DNA from: Planctomycetota bacterium
Lineage (GTDB): Bacteria; Planctomycetota; Planctomycetia; Gemmatales; Gemmataceae
Assembly: GCA_021781415.1 (NCBI GenBank)
Contig: JAJXWW010000176.1
Span: 29,958 to 93,957 of the forward strand
Reading direction: 5' to 3'
DNA: 64,000 nt
Part shown: piece by piece, positions 18,681-27,819 of the stretch
How positions within the stretch are numbered: position 1 is the first letter of the stretch
Layout: each line of letters opens with the position of its first letter
The notes under the pieces: model-generated
What the model was told of the DNA's origin: nothing
Database searches by the model: none
What the model saw: only the letters and a program-made list of their open reading frames with translations
Made by a program: the position numbers and the translations under genes

Positions 18681-19913
18681 TCATAGGAGACATACGAGCA
18701 ACGCGAAAAGCAGAAGCGAGATAGCGACGACGGCGATAATCCAAAGGGGGAATGGTCGCGATCGCTGCTTCGAGAAGTCGCGCGGCGATTCGATTTTCCT
18801 TGGGTCGTCGGAGACCAAATCGGCGAACGGCGACGGCGAGTCGTCGTTCGCCGGCGGCGAGACGATGGGCACGGGGCGGGAGATTGGCTGAGGCAAGAAA
18901 GCGGCCAAATCGACGATCAATTCCGCCGGAGTTTGATAGCGCTCGTCCGGACGCTTGGCCATGAGCTTGCCGACGAGCGCGGCGAGAGGAGCGGGTATTT
19001 CCGGACGCAAACTTAGAAGAGGCGCGGCGGTGTCGCACGAGTGTGCCAGCAACTTGGCCATCGGATCGTCGCCGGAGAACGGCGGCCGGCCGGCAAGCAG
19101 ATAATAGAACGTGCAGCCGAGACTATAAAGATCGGAGCGGATGTCGGCGCGGCGCGAGTCGATGGCCTGTTCTGGAGCGATAAAGTCGATGGTTCCCATG
19201 ACGACGCCCAAGCGCGTCAGGCGCTTTGCTTGCGTCTCTCCTTCCTCCTCCTCGCGGAGCCGGGCCAGTCCCATGTCGAGTATTTTGACGACGCCGGCTT
19301 TGGATCGCATCAGATTGGCCGGCTTGATGTCGCGGTGGACCATGCCGTTCTCGTGAATGTGCTGTAACCCCAAAGCAACTTGCCGGATGCAACCGCACGC
19401 CTCCAGCACCGGCATCGGGCCGCTCTGTTTCACCAGACGCGACAAATCGACTCCTTCGACGTACTCCATCGCAAAAACATTCGTCGCGCCGATCTGTTCG
19501 GCGTCGTAGGCGTGAACCACGTTGGGATGCGACAGGCACGCGCACGCCTGAATCTCTTGATAAAAACGATGGACAATATCCGATTTGTTGATGCGTTCCT
19601 TGCGCAACACCTTGAGGGCGACAATGCGTCCGAGGCGCGTCTCGCGGGCTTTGAAAACCTGGCCCATGCCTCCTTCGCCGAGCCGTTCGAGGAGCAAATA
19701 ATGGCCGAGTACCAAGTCGGCGGCACGATCTTTGAAAATGCAATTCACTTGATAGGCGGTGAGCCAACCGAGTCGAAGCAGGTCGCGGGCCAGAGCCAAG
19801 GCATCGTCGGGACGAGTCGGCAGCGAGCGCTCCACGTCGTCGAGTTGCTCCGCCTCCAATATGCGGTTGCAGCGCAGGGTCTCGACGAGTCCGCGAGCGG
19901 TTGCAATGGCCAT
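18681..19913 (-). CDS. Membrane-anchored serine/threonine protein kinase
   Basis: The 410-residue protein starts at MAIATARGL (19913, GGAAG upstream); the frame is open further but unconserved. An N-terminal helical region (1-65) resembles the extension common in planctomycete kinases. The Hanks-type domain follows: Gly loop LGEGGMGQV (78-86), Lys101 (VALKVLRK), HRD 193-195, DMG 213-215 in place of DFG, and APEQ. After a Pro/Ser-rich linker, residues of about 388-409 form a single C-terminal membrane segment (LWIIAVVAISLLLFALLV). No extracellular sensor domain follows. It therefore phosphorylates targets from the cytoplasmic face; targets are unknown. Confidence 0.92.
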   Translation of the reverse strand: MAIATARGLVETLRCNRILEAEQLDDVERSLPTRPDDALALARDLLRLGWLTAYQVNCIFKDRAADLVLGHYLLLERLGEGGMGQVFKARETRLGRIVALKVLRKERINKSDIVHRFYQEIQACACLSHPNVVHAYDAEQIGATNVFAMEYVEGVDLSRLVKQSGPMPVLEACGCIRQVALGLQHIHENGMVHRDIKPANLMRSKAGVVKILDMGLARLREEEEGETQAKRLTRLGVVMGTIDFIAPEQAIDSRRADIRSDLYSLGCTFYYLLAGRPPFSGDDPMAKLLAHSCDTAAPLLSLRPEIPAPLAALVGKLMAKRPDERYQTPAELIVDLAAFLPQPISRPVPIVSPPANDDSPSPFADLVSDDPRKIESPRDFSKQRSRPFPLWIIAVVAISLLLFALLVCLL

Positions 19914-20129
19914 TCGGTTCTTCCGGCAAGCCGACAAGGGAGCGACACCTTTCGATAGTATATCGCTGGCAAAGAAGCCGCAAGCCGACCTCCGCGCGAC
20001 GTATTCGTTGAGACGAACGTCCCTTTGCCCCTTAAAATAAACGGCACCTTCGCGGGAACTTTCGTTCCTTGCCCTATAGAGAACTGTACGGCGCGACCGT
20101 ATCCCTTCTTGCACTGAGGAGATGGACCG

Positions 20130-20819
20130 ATGTTGCCGATGGATGCACCGATGAACCGGCGGAACCTACTGCGCGGTGGAATGACGCTGGGAACCCTGGC
20201 GCTCTTCGCCCCCGGCGTCTTTGCCGAAGAACTATCGCGCACGCCGCGCATGACCGAAGGACCGTTTTATCCCGACAAGTTGCCTCTCGACACCGACAAC
20301 GATTTACTCGTGGTCAACGATGCCATCACGCCGGCGGTCGGAGAGATCACCCATCTAACCGGGCGCGTTCTCAGTGCCAGCGGCGAACCGGTTCGCGGCG
20401 TCGTCGTGGAAATCTGGCAGGTGGACAACAAGGGCGTCTACCTTCACACCGGCGACAGCGGCCGCCGTCAGCGCGATACCAATTTCCAAGGCTTCGGACG
20501 CTGCGCCGCCAGCGGCAGGGGCGAGTATTACTTCCGTACCATCAAGCCGGTTCCCTATCCCGGACGCACGCCGCACATCCACGTCCGCGTCAAAAAGGGA
20601 AGCCGCGAGTTGCTGACGACGCAGCTATTCATCGATGGACACCCGCAAAACGGTCAAGACGGCATCTTCCGCAGCATCCGCGATCCGCTCGACCGCGAGT
20701 TGGTGTTGGTCGAATTTAAGCCGATTGAAAAATCGAAACTCGGCGAGCTATCGGCTCAATTCGACATCGTACTCGGCGTCACGCCCCCAGAAGGCCCCGA
20801 AGCGACGCGCAAGCGGTAA
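20130..20819 (+). CDS. Intradiol ring-cleavage dioxygenase-like protein with Tat signal
   Basis: The 229-residue protein starts at 20130 with GAGGAG upstream. NRRNLLRGGMTLG is a twin-arginine-like signal. The core is the protocatechuate 3,4-dioxygenase fold: TEGPFYP, a carboxypeptidase-like beta sandwich (LTGRVLSASGEPVRGVVVEI), YLHTGD, GEYYFRTIKPVPYP and TPHIHVRV. Two Tyr and the HIH histidines are the expected iron(III) ligands of intradiol enzymes that open catechol rings. A periplasmic intradiol-type enzyme of this size is common in Planctomycetes; the substrate is unknown. It precedes the EF-hand gene by 47 nt. Confidence 0.88.
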   Translation: MLPMDAPMNRRNLLRGGMTLGTLALFAPGVFAEELSRTPRMTEGPFYPDKLPLDTDNDLLVVNDAITPAVGEITHLTGRVLSASGEPVRGVVVEIWQVDNKGVYLHTGDSGRRQRDTNFQGFGRCAASGRGEYYFRTIKPVPYPGRTPHIHVRVKKGSRELLTTQLFIDGHPQNGQDGIFRSIRDPLDRELVLVEFKPIEKSKLGELSAQFDIVLGVTPPEGPEATRKR

Positions 20820-20866
20820 TACCTTTTAGTGACTCTACAGATAACTTTTGTCTCAAGGAGAAGACC

Positions 20867-21580
20867 ATGCGTCTGGTTTGTGGATTCACCGTTCTCGGTC
20901 TCAGCTTCGGCCTGCTGACGTTGGCCGTCGCTCAGCAACCCAAGGAACGCCCGCCGAGCAAAGAAGGCAAGGCGGCGAGCAACGATCTCGTCGCACGCAT
21001 GATGGCGTTCGACAAGAATAAGGACGGCAAACTCACCAAGGAAGAGATTACCGATCGCCGTCTGTTGCGGTTGTTCGATCATGCCGACGCCAATAAAGAC
21101 GGCGTGGTGACCAAAGAAGAGTTGGCGACATTGGCCAAGAGCATGGCCGGAGACAACGAGGTTCCGCGGGGTAAAGAACGAGACGGCTTCGGACCTCCCG
21201 GTGGTCCGGGTGGATTTGGACCTCCTCCGGGTGGACCGGGCGGTCCGGGTGGTCCGGGCGGCTTCGGCCCTCCCGGTGGTCGTGGTCCGGGTGGATTCGG
21301 CCCGCCGCCTCCCGGACAGATCTTACCGCCTTTCTTGCAAGAGCGCTTGAAGCTCAGCGACAAGCAGAAGAAGCAGCTTGACGCTTTGCAAAAGGAAGTC
21401 GATGACAAACTCGGCAAGATTCTGAACGACGAACAAAAGAGCCAACTCAAAGAAATGCGCAGAGGCTTCGGTCCCGGTGGTCCCGGTGGTCCCGGTGGTC
21501 CCGGTGGACGCGGACGACCGGGTGGTCCCGGCGGTCGTGGACCGGGAGGCCCGCCGCCCATCGACCGCGAGGAACGCTAA
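20867..21580 (+). CDS. Secreted EF-hand protein with Gly/Pro-rich repeats
   Basis: The 237-residue protein starts at 20867 (AAGGAG upstream) with a signal peptide ending near AVAQQ. Two canonical calcium loops are present: DKNKDGKLTKEE (about residue 49) and DANKDGVVTKEE (about residue 76). Two low-complexity tracts of GPGGPGG and GFGPP units (about 105-150 and 200-235) flank a helical segment (LQERLKLSDKQKKQLDALQK). The DNA of the tracts is a direct repeat of GGTGGTCCGGGT type, so length variation is likely. Extracellular calcium binding is inferred from the signal peptide and loops. Confidence 0.85.
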   Translation: MRLVCGFTVLGLSFGLLTLAVAQQPKERPPSKEGKAASNDLVARMMAFDKNKDGKLTKEEITDRRLLRLFDHADANKDGVVTKEELATLAKSMAGDNEVPRGKERDGFGPPGGPGGFGPPPGGPGGPGGPGGFGPPGGRGPGGFGPPPPGQILPPFLQERLKLSDKQKKQLDALQKEVDDKLGKILNDEQKSQLKEMRRGFGPGGPGGPGGPGGRGRPGGPGGRGPGGPPPIDREER

Positions 21581-21761
21581 TCGGTAGGCTCTACCAAGCG
21601 ATTGCACCCCTGAAGCGTCCGCGAGGGATAGGACCTCTCTCACGGACGCTTCGGGTCGATGGATGATGTCGTGGCTTTGGAGCGCAGAGTGGGGACGCCA
21701 TCCGCGGAACCCGCTACACTAAAAGGAGGATTTCCACGACTCCGTAAATGAAGCGCCGACC

Positions 21762-23264
21762 ATGCATGCGACCTATCCTTGCCCCAACCCTGTCTGCACG
21801 CATTCGTTTGCTTCCACGGCTATAAAGGGAGCCGCGAAGCTGGTTTGTCCCAAGTGCGGCACGGTGTTCCACTTTGCCGCCGGCTCGGCGGAAGCCGCTC
21901 GCCCCAATGCGGGGAAGAAGACGATTCCTCCCCCCAGCAAACCCGCCGCCGCGCCGCCGCCCCCTCCTCCACCGCCGCCGTCTCAAGTACCGATCGCTCG
22001 GCCCATCGCTTCCCCGTCCGTGCCCCTCGCCGTTCCCGTGCAATCGCCTCCGGCAGCGGCGCATTTGGATTTCTCTTCGACGGCGGATGTCGTCGTTCCT
22101 CGAACGAAACACCTTGCCAAACCGAAAGCGAAACGGCACGGATCGCGCTGGGTCGTGTTTGCCGTCGTCGGTCTCTTCGGTCTCGCGCTGGCCGTATGGG
22201 CGGGCATGTGGCTGAAGCATTTCTTCAAAAAGGCGCAAATCGAGGACGATCCGGCATTCGTGGCCGAGAAGTACAACGCGCGCTTCGCCATGCCAGGAAA
22301 GTCTTGGCAGCGCGATAAAGACATTCAAATGAAGTTGCACGTTCACATCGGCATGAAATCGACTGAGAGCAACAACTATCTGGGCATCTTGTTTCGGAAT
22401 TACGGAACCCGTGCGCCCAGCGACGCCGAGATGCTCGACGAGGTACTCGGCAAGCTGAAGACCTACTTTCAAGGTCTGGAATGGGAGATGAAGCCGCAAG
22501 AGGACGGAGCGACTCTGGCGGGGCGGCCGGCGCGGGTTCTGGAATTTCAGGGCGACACCGTCGACTCGGTGACGATGAACGGCGAATGCTATTCGACGAC
22601 GTACCGCGGGCAAGGCTATTGGTTCTTCACGTGGGCACCGTTGGGCGACTTGCAAGAAAACGGCGAGGCGATTCGAGCGGATTGGGCGAGGCTGCGACAA
22701 GGATTGGCGACGCTGAATCAGCGCGGCGGTTGGAAAGAGAAGCCGCGCGAGACGGTGCCGTTCGTGGGAAAACAGGCGAAATATCGGCTCGCCTACGTGA
22801 AAGGACTGTGGACACTGGAAAGGCCGGAGGAGGACGACGGCCCCCTCGATCTCTTGCTTCGCGGCCACGAGCCGGACCCCGATCGCAAACCGCTAGCCGG
22901 CAAAGACGCCGTCTTCCAGGTTCTCGTGTTGCCCAAGCAAGCCGATCTCAAAGCGGCAACGGCAGCGGCCCTCGACTTCGTGCAACAGCGCGAGAAGAAG
23001 CTCTACGAACAGATGAAAATGGAAGCAATCAAAGACAAGAATGGCGTCGTGAACCGCGATGCGGACATCGGCAAGGAACCCGGCCATCTGAGTAAATGGC
23101 GGATGAAATGCACCGAAGACCTCGAACGATTCCTCCTCGTCGCGGTGGTAAATCGACCGGAGGGCGCGATCGTTTTATTGGGCGAATGTCTGTGGGAACG
23201 CCACGATTTTTGGGATCAAGAGTTCACGGCCCTGCTCGGTTCGTTCAAGGCACGGGAGCGTTAA
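21762..23264 (+). CDS. Zinc-ribbon, single-pass membrane protein of unknown function
   Basis: The 500-residue protein has an N-terminal four-Cys zinc ribbon (Cys7, Cys12, Cys29, Cys32). A Pro/Ala-rich linker (about 55-105) and one membrane helix (about 130-150, VFAVVGLFGLALAVWAG) follow, then a C-terminal domain of about 340 residues that I do not recognise. The layout (cytoplasmic zinc ribbon, linker, helix, external domain) recurs in planctomycete proteins. A good AAAAGGAGG lies at 21721-21729, too far from this ATG, and no in-frame alternative start sits at normal spacing. Its last 20 nt overlap the convergent PEGA gene. Confidence 0.72.
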   Translation: MHATYPCPNPVCTHSFASTAIKGAAKLVCPKCGTVFHFAAGSAEAARPNAGKKTIPPPSKPAAAPPPPPPPPPSQVPIARPIASPSVPLAVPVQSPPAAAHLDFSSTADVVVPRTKHLAKPKAKRHGSRWVVFAVVGLFGLALAVWAGMWLKHFFKKAQIEDDPAFVAEKYNARFAMPGKSWQRDKDIQMKLHVHIGMKSTESNNYLGILFRNYGTRAPSDAEMLDEVLGKLKTYFQGLEWEMKPQEDGATLAGRPARVLEFQGDTVDSVTMNGECYSTTYRGQGYWFFTWAPLGDLQENGEAIRADWARLRQGLATLNQRGGWKEKPRETVPFVGKQAKYRLAYVKGLWTLERPEEDDGPLDLLLRGHEPDPDRKPLAGKDAVFQVLVLPKQADLKAATAAALDFVQQREKKLYEQMKMEAIKDKNGVVNRDADIGKEPGHLSKWRMKCTEDLERFLLVAVVNRPEGAIVLLGECLWERHDFWDQEFTALLGSFKARER

Positions 23265-23775
23265 ATCCGACCGGCGGCGTTTCGGGCACGGTTCGCGGTG
23301 GAGGCAAGGTTCCCTCCGGCGGCGGAGGCGGAGGAGGAACAGGAGCGGAAGCCACGGGCCGAGGCGGAGCGGGAATACCGATGTATTGACCGCGCGATCG
23401 CAACTCTTCGGCGCGCGTGCGGACCTCTTCCAGGGGAATCGACTTCAAGGGACGCATGGTATAGTGAATCTGCCGCACGTCGCGCAGCTTGAAGGGATAG
23501 ATGTTCTCGGTGACAAAATCGATGCCGGGCAGATCGAACCAGGGGGCATTGTAAGGCTCCACCACGTTTAAGGTCTCATAGCCTTCTTTCATCAACGTGA
23601 ACTTCTGCTTGCCATAATAGATAAGATAGCCGTCGGCCGGCGTGGGGCCGAGATAGCGGCCATTGTAATAACAAACTGCGCCGGGCGGGTCGGAGAAGAC
23701 CGTGAAGCGGCGTTCGACGCATCCGGTCGTCGCGCTCAGAAATAGCAGCGCCGTCAGCCACGCGATTCGCTTCAT
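23245..23775 (-). CDS. PEGA-domain lipoprotein
   Basis: The 176-residue protein starts at 23775 (GGGAG upstream). The signal ends in a lipobox-like ATTGC, so the mature protein would be lipid-anchored at Cys19. Residues of about 22-75 form a PEGA-type beta domain (VFSDPPGAVCYYNGRYLGPTP, LMKEGYETL); PEGA domains are surface-layer-like binding modules. The C-terminus is Pro-rich (PPPPPPEGTLPPP). The 3' end overlaps the convergent zinc-ribbon gene by 20 nt, so both C-termini are encoded on opposite strands of the same DNA. Confidence 0.8.
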   Translation of the reverse strand: MKRIAWLTALLFLSATTGCVERRFTVFSDPPGAVCYYNGRYLGPTPADGYLIYYGKQKFTLMKEGYETLNVVEPYNAPWFDLPGIDFVTENIYPFKLRDVRQIHYTMRPLKSIPLEEVRTRAEELRSRGQYIGIPAPPRPVASAPVPPPPPPPEGTLPPPRTVPETPPVGFNAPVP

Positions 23776-23892
23776 GCTTACTCCCAACCTTGGCAATTCG
23801 CGCTGGGATATAGTCGCGGTACACAACGATTTCAAGAGCAAACGATCGTCCGGGGACGGTGGAACGGTTTACGACGCGGATTCCCCAATCTC

Positions 23893-23945
23893 CTCCTCCA
23901 ATCCTTTCTCCCTGAGTTACAGGGAGAGAGGTCGGGGGCAAGAAA
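23893..23945. repeat. Degenerate copy of the palindromic CTCTCCC repeat
   Basis: CTTTCTCCCTGAGTTACAGGGAGAGAGGTCGGGGG-type sequence matches one module of the MITE-like elements with several changes, and no second module is visible. It lies directly downstream of the WD40 gene's stop codon and could serve as its terminator. Confidence 0.6.
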
Positions 23946-26900
23946 TTACGGGCAATCGAGGAGGTACAAGGTCGTGTCGCCGTTGGCGGTCGCCAACTGC
24001 TTCCCATCCGGCGTGAATGCCAAGACGTTGACGAAGGGCCGGGGATCGGGCGATAAGATGGGCATGTGCGTATCCCACGAACGCAACTCCTTGCCCTCGG
24101 CGAGATCCCACAGTTTGACGACGTTATCCACGGCCGTCGTAGCGAACCGTTTGCCGTCGGGACTGATGGCCACGGCGACGATCTTTTGCTTGTGCGCGGC
24201 AATGGCGTGCAGCATTTTCCGTTCGGACAGTTGCCAAACTTTCACTTGCCCCTTGTCGTCGGCCGTCACCAGGAACTTCTTGTCTGGCGTCAGAGACAGA
24301 TCCATGATTTTGCGACCCTTTTCGTGCGCCACCAGATCGTCGCCGACGCGCTGTCGTTTGCCGACATCCCACAGATGGACGATGCCATCGTCTCTTCCCG
24401 CGGCGGCAAGCGTGCCATCGACGCTGAAGCTGAGCGAATTGATCGAGGCGTGATCCCTGAGCGTGAGGGAAGCGATTTGTTTGCCGTCGCCCGCTCCGTA
24501 GGTGGCGATTTCGGCCAAGGCCAGCCAAGCGAGAACTCGTTTGCCGTCGGCACTCGTCGCCAACGCCGGTACGTCGCGGGACTCCAGTTGTTGTCCCTCG
24601 CTGCGAATCGTGAGTTTCTCCTTGCCCGTCGCCGTTTCCCAGAGTTTGATCGTACCCTCCTTGTCGGCGGAAACAATCGTTTTACTATCTGCAAAGAAGG
24701 CTAAAGAGTTAATCTCCTTGGCGTGCCCTTCGAGAACGAACAACTGGCGGCCGGTTTGCATCTCCCACAGTCGGACGGTTCGATCGGCGCTGCCCGAGGC
24801 GATGAGCTTGCCGTCGGGACTGACGGCGAGGGCGATAACCTCACGAAGATGGCTGGAGACTCCCGTGTTTTGCTGTCCGGCCAACTCCCAGAGTTTGACG
24901 CTGCGATCGACGCTGGCCGAGACGAGATAATGTCCGTCGGGGCTAAAGGCCACCGAACTAATCCAGTTGGAGTGCCCCTGATAAGAGTGTAATTCGATGC
25001 CGCCGTCCACGTCCCAGAGTTTCACGACTTGATCGCCGCCGCCGGAGGCGAGCATTCGTCCGTTGGGACTGAAGGCCACCGAACTGACGACGGCGTTGTG
25101 CCCCTCCAATTTCTTGAGCGGCTGGGTTCCCTTGGCGACGCTCCACAAGAGAAGCCTGCGGTCGCCGCCGCACGAGGCCAAGGTGGTTCCGTCGGGACTA
25201 AAGACCACCGCGCTGACGGCCGCGCCGTGGCCGATCAGCGTCCGCTCTTCCGCCATGGTTTCGGCGTTCCACAATTTGACCAAGCGATCGCCTCCCGCCG
25301 AGGCCAAATGCTTGCCGTCGCGGCTCCAGGCGACGGCGGTTACAACCAGGTTGTGTCCGGTCAAGGAATGCAACTCCTTGCCCGTTGCCGTGTCCCAAAC
25401 CTTGACGCGATGATCGGCTCCGCCGGAAACGAGGTATTTGCCATCGGGGCTGAAGGCGGCCGAAGTGACGGCGGAGGTATGGCCGGTGAAGGTGCGAATC
25501 TCTTGCCCCGTGGCGGCGTCCCACAGCTTTAGGGTCTTGTCGCCGCTGCATGTGACAATGGTCGAGCCGTTGGGGCTATACGCCGCCGCCGTCACGGGCG
25601 AACGATGCCCCTTGAGAACCAGTTCCTCTTTCCCAGAGGGGATCGGCCAGACGCGCGCCACTTTGTCGGAGCCGGCCGAGACAACGTGCTTGCCATCGGG
25701 ACTGAAGAGCGCCGACCACACTTTGCCTTGGTGTTCGCCCAATTCTCGGTAGTGTTCGTCGCTGCCAACGTCCCAGAACCGCACCGTCTGATCCATGCTG
25801 CCGGAGGCGAGGAATTGATCGTCGGGGCTAAAGGCCAAACAGGTGACGCCGCTGGTATGGCCTCCTTGAAGCGCGCGAAGCAATTGCCCGGAGGTCGTAT
25901 CCCAGATGCGAACGCTGGCATCGTCGCTGCCGGTGGCCAGATGCTTGCCGTCCGCCGAGAATGCGATGCTGCTCACGGGCTTATTGTGCCCGGCATAGAC
26001 GAGGCGCTCGCTGCCGTTGAGGAGGGAAAAGAGGCGGGCGGAGTCGGGGCCGCCGGTTCCAACCGCCAGCGACTTGCCGTCGGGGTGGATGGCAAGACAC
26101 GAAAGATCGCCGCGCGGCAGGACGGTGATCCATCGAACGCTGCCCTGCATCGCGTCCCAACAGCGGATCGCCTTGTCGCCGCCGATGGAGACGAGCGATT
26201 TGCTGTCTGGAGTGAAGGCGACGGATTTGATGACCGAACTGTGACCGCGCAAGTCGTGCTTTACGGTTCCCCCCGCCAAATCGTAAACCCAAACGTGCTT
26301 TTCCACTCCACCTGCCGCCAACCACTTCCCGTCGGGGCTAATGGCCAAGGTGTTGAGCGATTCCTTGTGCGAGGCAATGGTTCTCTCCAGTTTTCCCGTG
26401 GAGGCATTCCAGAGCTTGATGTCGTTGCTGTTATTGTCGGTCGAGGCGATGGATTTGCCGTCGGGATGGAAGGCGAGCGCATAAACGGCTCCCGTGTGGC
26501 CGGTGAATTGGCTGATCTCTCGACCCGTGGCGGACTCCCAGACGCGAACCACGCCGTCGCCGCTGGCCGTGGCAAAGCGTTGCCCATCGGGACGAAAAGC
26601 CAAGGCAAGGACCGGTCCCGTGAACCTCAATCGGCTGTCGCCGAACACCCGGGCGAGATGCGGCGGCAGATGGGGTGCCAGCACCGGCAGACTCCAACGC
26701 GCCCTTCGGAAGTTCGCCCGCGCTTCCAGCAACCGCCCCGCTTTCAGAGCATCGTCGCCCTGTTGGGCGAGTTTGTCCGCTCGCTCGTACCATTCGGGCG
26801 AGAATTGCTTGGTTCGCCCCTCCTTCTCGGCGGCATCCCGTTCTTCTCGATACTTTGTCTGAAGCGGCTGGACCTTCTCGGCGGTGAGTTTGTCCGAGGT

Positions 26901-27008
26901 TTCTGCCGCTCGCGCATGAATCAAGGCCCACAGCGCCAGGCCGACGAATCCGACGAGGAACAAGCTTGAGCGCGGAAAAGAGAAGCGAATTCGATTCGCG
27001 GTCGGCAT
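23946..27008 (-). CDS. Exported WD40-repeat protein with about 21 repeats
   Basis: The 1020-residue protein starts at 27008 (GGAG 9 nt upstream); an ATG at 27023 is an alternative. One membrane helix or signal (SSLFLVGFVGLALWALIHA) is followed by a helical region of about 90 residues. Then about 21 WD40 repeats run to the C-terminus, nearly all with the SPDGK...(V/L)(K/R)(L/V)W(D/N/E) pattern. Twenty-one repeats would build three seven-bladed propellers. No kinase domain is fused, although such fusions are common in Planctomycetes. It probably works as a protein-interaction platform outside the cytoplasm or at the membrane; partners are unknown. Confidence 0.9.
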   Translation of the reverse strand: MPTANRIRFSFPRSSLFLVGFVGLALWALIHARAAETSDKLTAEKVQPLQTKYREERDAAEKEGRTKQFSPEWYERADKLAQQGDDALKAGRLLEARANFRRARWSLPVLAPHLPPHLARVFGDSRLRFTGPVLALAFRPDGQRFATASGDGVVRVWESATGREISQFTGHTGAVYALAFHPDGKSIASTDNNSNDIKLWNASTGKLERTIASHKESLNTLAISPDGKWLAAGGVEKHVWVYDLAGGTVKHDLRGHSSVIKSVAFTPDSKSLVSIGGDKAIRCWDAMQGSVRWITVLPRGDLSCLAIHPDGKSLAVGTGGPDSARLFSLLNGSERLVYAGHNKPVSSIAFSADGKHLATGSDDASVRIWDTTSGQLLRALQGGHTSGVTCLAFSPDDQFLASGSMDQTVRFWDVGSDEHYRELGEHQGKVWSALFSPDGKHVVSAGSDKVARVWPIPSGKEELVLKGHRSPVTAAAYSPNGSTIVTCSGDKTLKLWDAATGQEIRTFTGHTSAVTSAAFSPDGKYLVSGGADHRVKVWDTATGKELHSLTGHNLVVTAVAWSRDGKHLASAGGDRLVKLWNAETMAEERTLIGHGAAVSAVVFSPDGTTLASCGGDRRLLLWSVAKGTQPLKKLEGHNAVVSSVAFSPNGRMLASGGGDQVVKLWDVDGGIELHSYQGHSNWISSVAFSPDGHYLVSASVDRSVKLWELAGQQNTGVSSHLREVIALAVSPDGKLIASGSADRTVRLWEMQTGRQLFVLEGHAKEINSLAFFADSKTIVSADKEGTIKLWETATGKEKLTIRSEGQQLESRDVPALATSADGKRVLAWLALAEIATYGAGDGKQIASLTLRDHASINSLSFSVDGTLAAAGRDDGIVHLWDVGKRQRVGDDLVAHEKGRKIMDLSLTPDKKFLVTADDKGQVKVWQLSERKMLHAIAAHKQKIVAVAISPDGKRFATTAVDNVVKLWDLAEGKELRSWDTHMPILSPDPRPFVNVLAFTPDGKQLATANGDTTLYLLDCP

Positions 27009-27119
27009 GGTCGAAGACTCCATCGGTTGTCGGGGCACTCGCGGTAAGTTTTGAGTATAAAAGGCACAATGTCCTTTCGGCAAGCACGGTTTCACTTGTA
27101 CGACGACCTTGCCTCGGCT

Positions 27120-27505
27120 AAGAGACGATCCGCAAAGCCCCCCTCGCCCCTGTATTCAGGGGAGAGGGGTCGGGGGTGAGGGGCGAGAATACTCGGAGAA
27201 AATCACCCCCCTCACCCCAACCCCTCTCCCCCTGAGTACAGGGGGAGAGGGGCTTATGCGAACCCCCCCTCGCCCCTGTATTCAGGGGAGAGGGGTCGGG
27301 GGTGAGGGGCGAGAATACTCGGAGAAAATCACCCCCCTCACCCCAACCCCTCTCCCCCTGAGTACAGGGGGAGAGGGGCTTATGCGAACCCCCCCTCGCC
27401 CCTGTATTCAGGGGAGAGGGGTCGGGGGTGAGGGGCGAGAATACTCGGAGAAAATCACCCCCTCACCCCAACCCCTCTCCCCCTGAGTACAGGGGGAGAG
27501 GGGCT
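27120..27505. repeat. Three tandem copies of a 126-bp palindromic repeat unit (type 2)
   Basis: The unit recurs exactly at 126-bp spacing (TGTATTCAGG begins at 27151, 27277 and 27403); the third unit lacks one C. Each unit holds two inverted modules (CCCCTGTATTCAGGGGAGAGG and CTCCCCCTGAGTACAGGGGGAG) around the spacer CGAGAATACTCGGAGAAAAT. The same unit occurs singly at 56059-56195, including homologous left flank (GGCTAAGAGACGATCCG versus GGCTCAGAGACCATCCG). Open frames through it are artefacts of the repeat. Confidence 0.9.
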
Positions 27506-27819
27506 TTTGGGACGGCCCATGAGGATGAGCGCGTTTCTGAAATCATCCTCGAAGAGATTGCACCGAAGTCGAGGAAGGAACCTCAATGGTGGTTCCATTT
27601 GCCGCCCTGAAATCGCTACATCTTCGAGACGCCTTACCTTCCTCCCAAACGCTGCCTCCCGAACAACGGGGAGAGGTTCCGCGTCTCTCTAAGCGAGGCG
27701 CGACCGCAGAGGCGGATTCGGACGTGAAAAACATTTTGCTTATGCTAAAATCAATTTAGTGGCAAAACGAATGCGTATGGGCCGCGTTCGCGCGGCGGAC
27801 AACTCCTGGACTAAGACTC
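27506..27819. other. Intergenic region without recognised gene
   Basis: Between the repeat array and the ABC transporter. No frame here has a ribosome site or family-like protein. The last 80 nt are AT-rich (ATTTTGCTTATGCTAAAATCAA around 27735-27757) and probably contain the transporter promoter. Confidence 0.4.

Noticed and set aside
20756..21561. Minus-strand frames opposite the EF-hand gene
   Set aside because: Gly/Pro-rich repeats give long open frames on both strands; the plus frame has signal peptide, ribosome site and EF-hands.
27109..27486. 125-residue open frame through the repeat array
   Set aside because: It is made of three copies of the palindromic unit and reads as repeated CIQGRGVGGEG-type peptide, without ribosome site. 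Repeat artefact.
27120..27505. CRISPR array
   Set aside because: Repeats are 126 bp, directly adjacent and without unique spacers; no cas gene is near.
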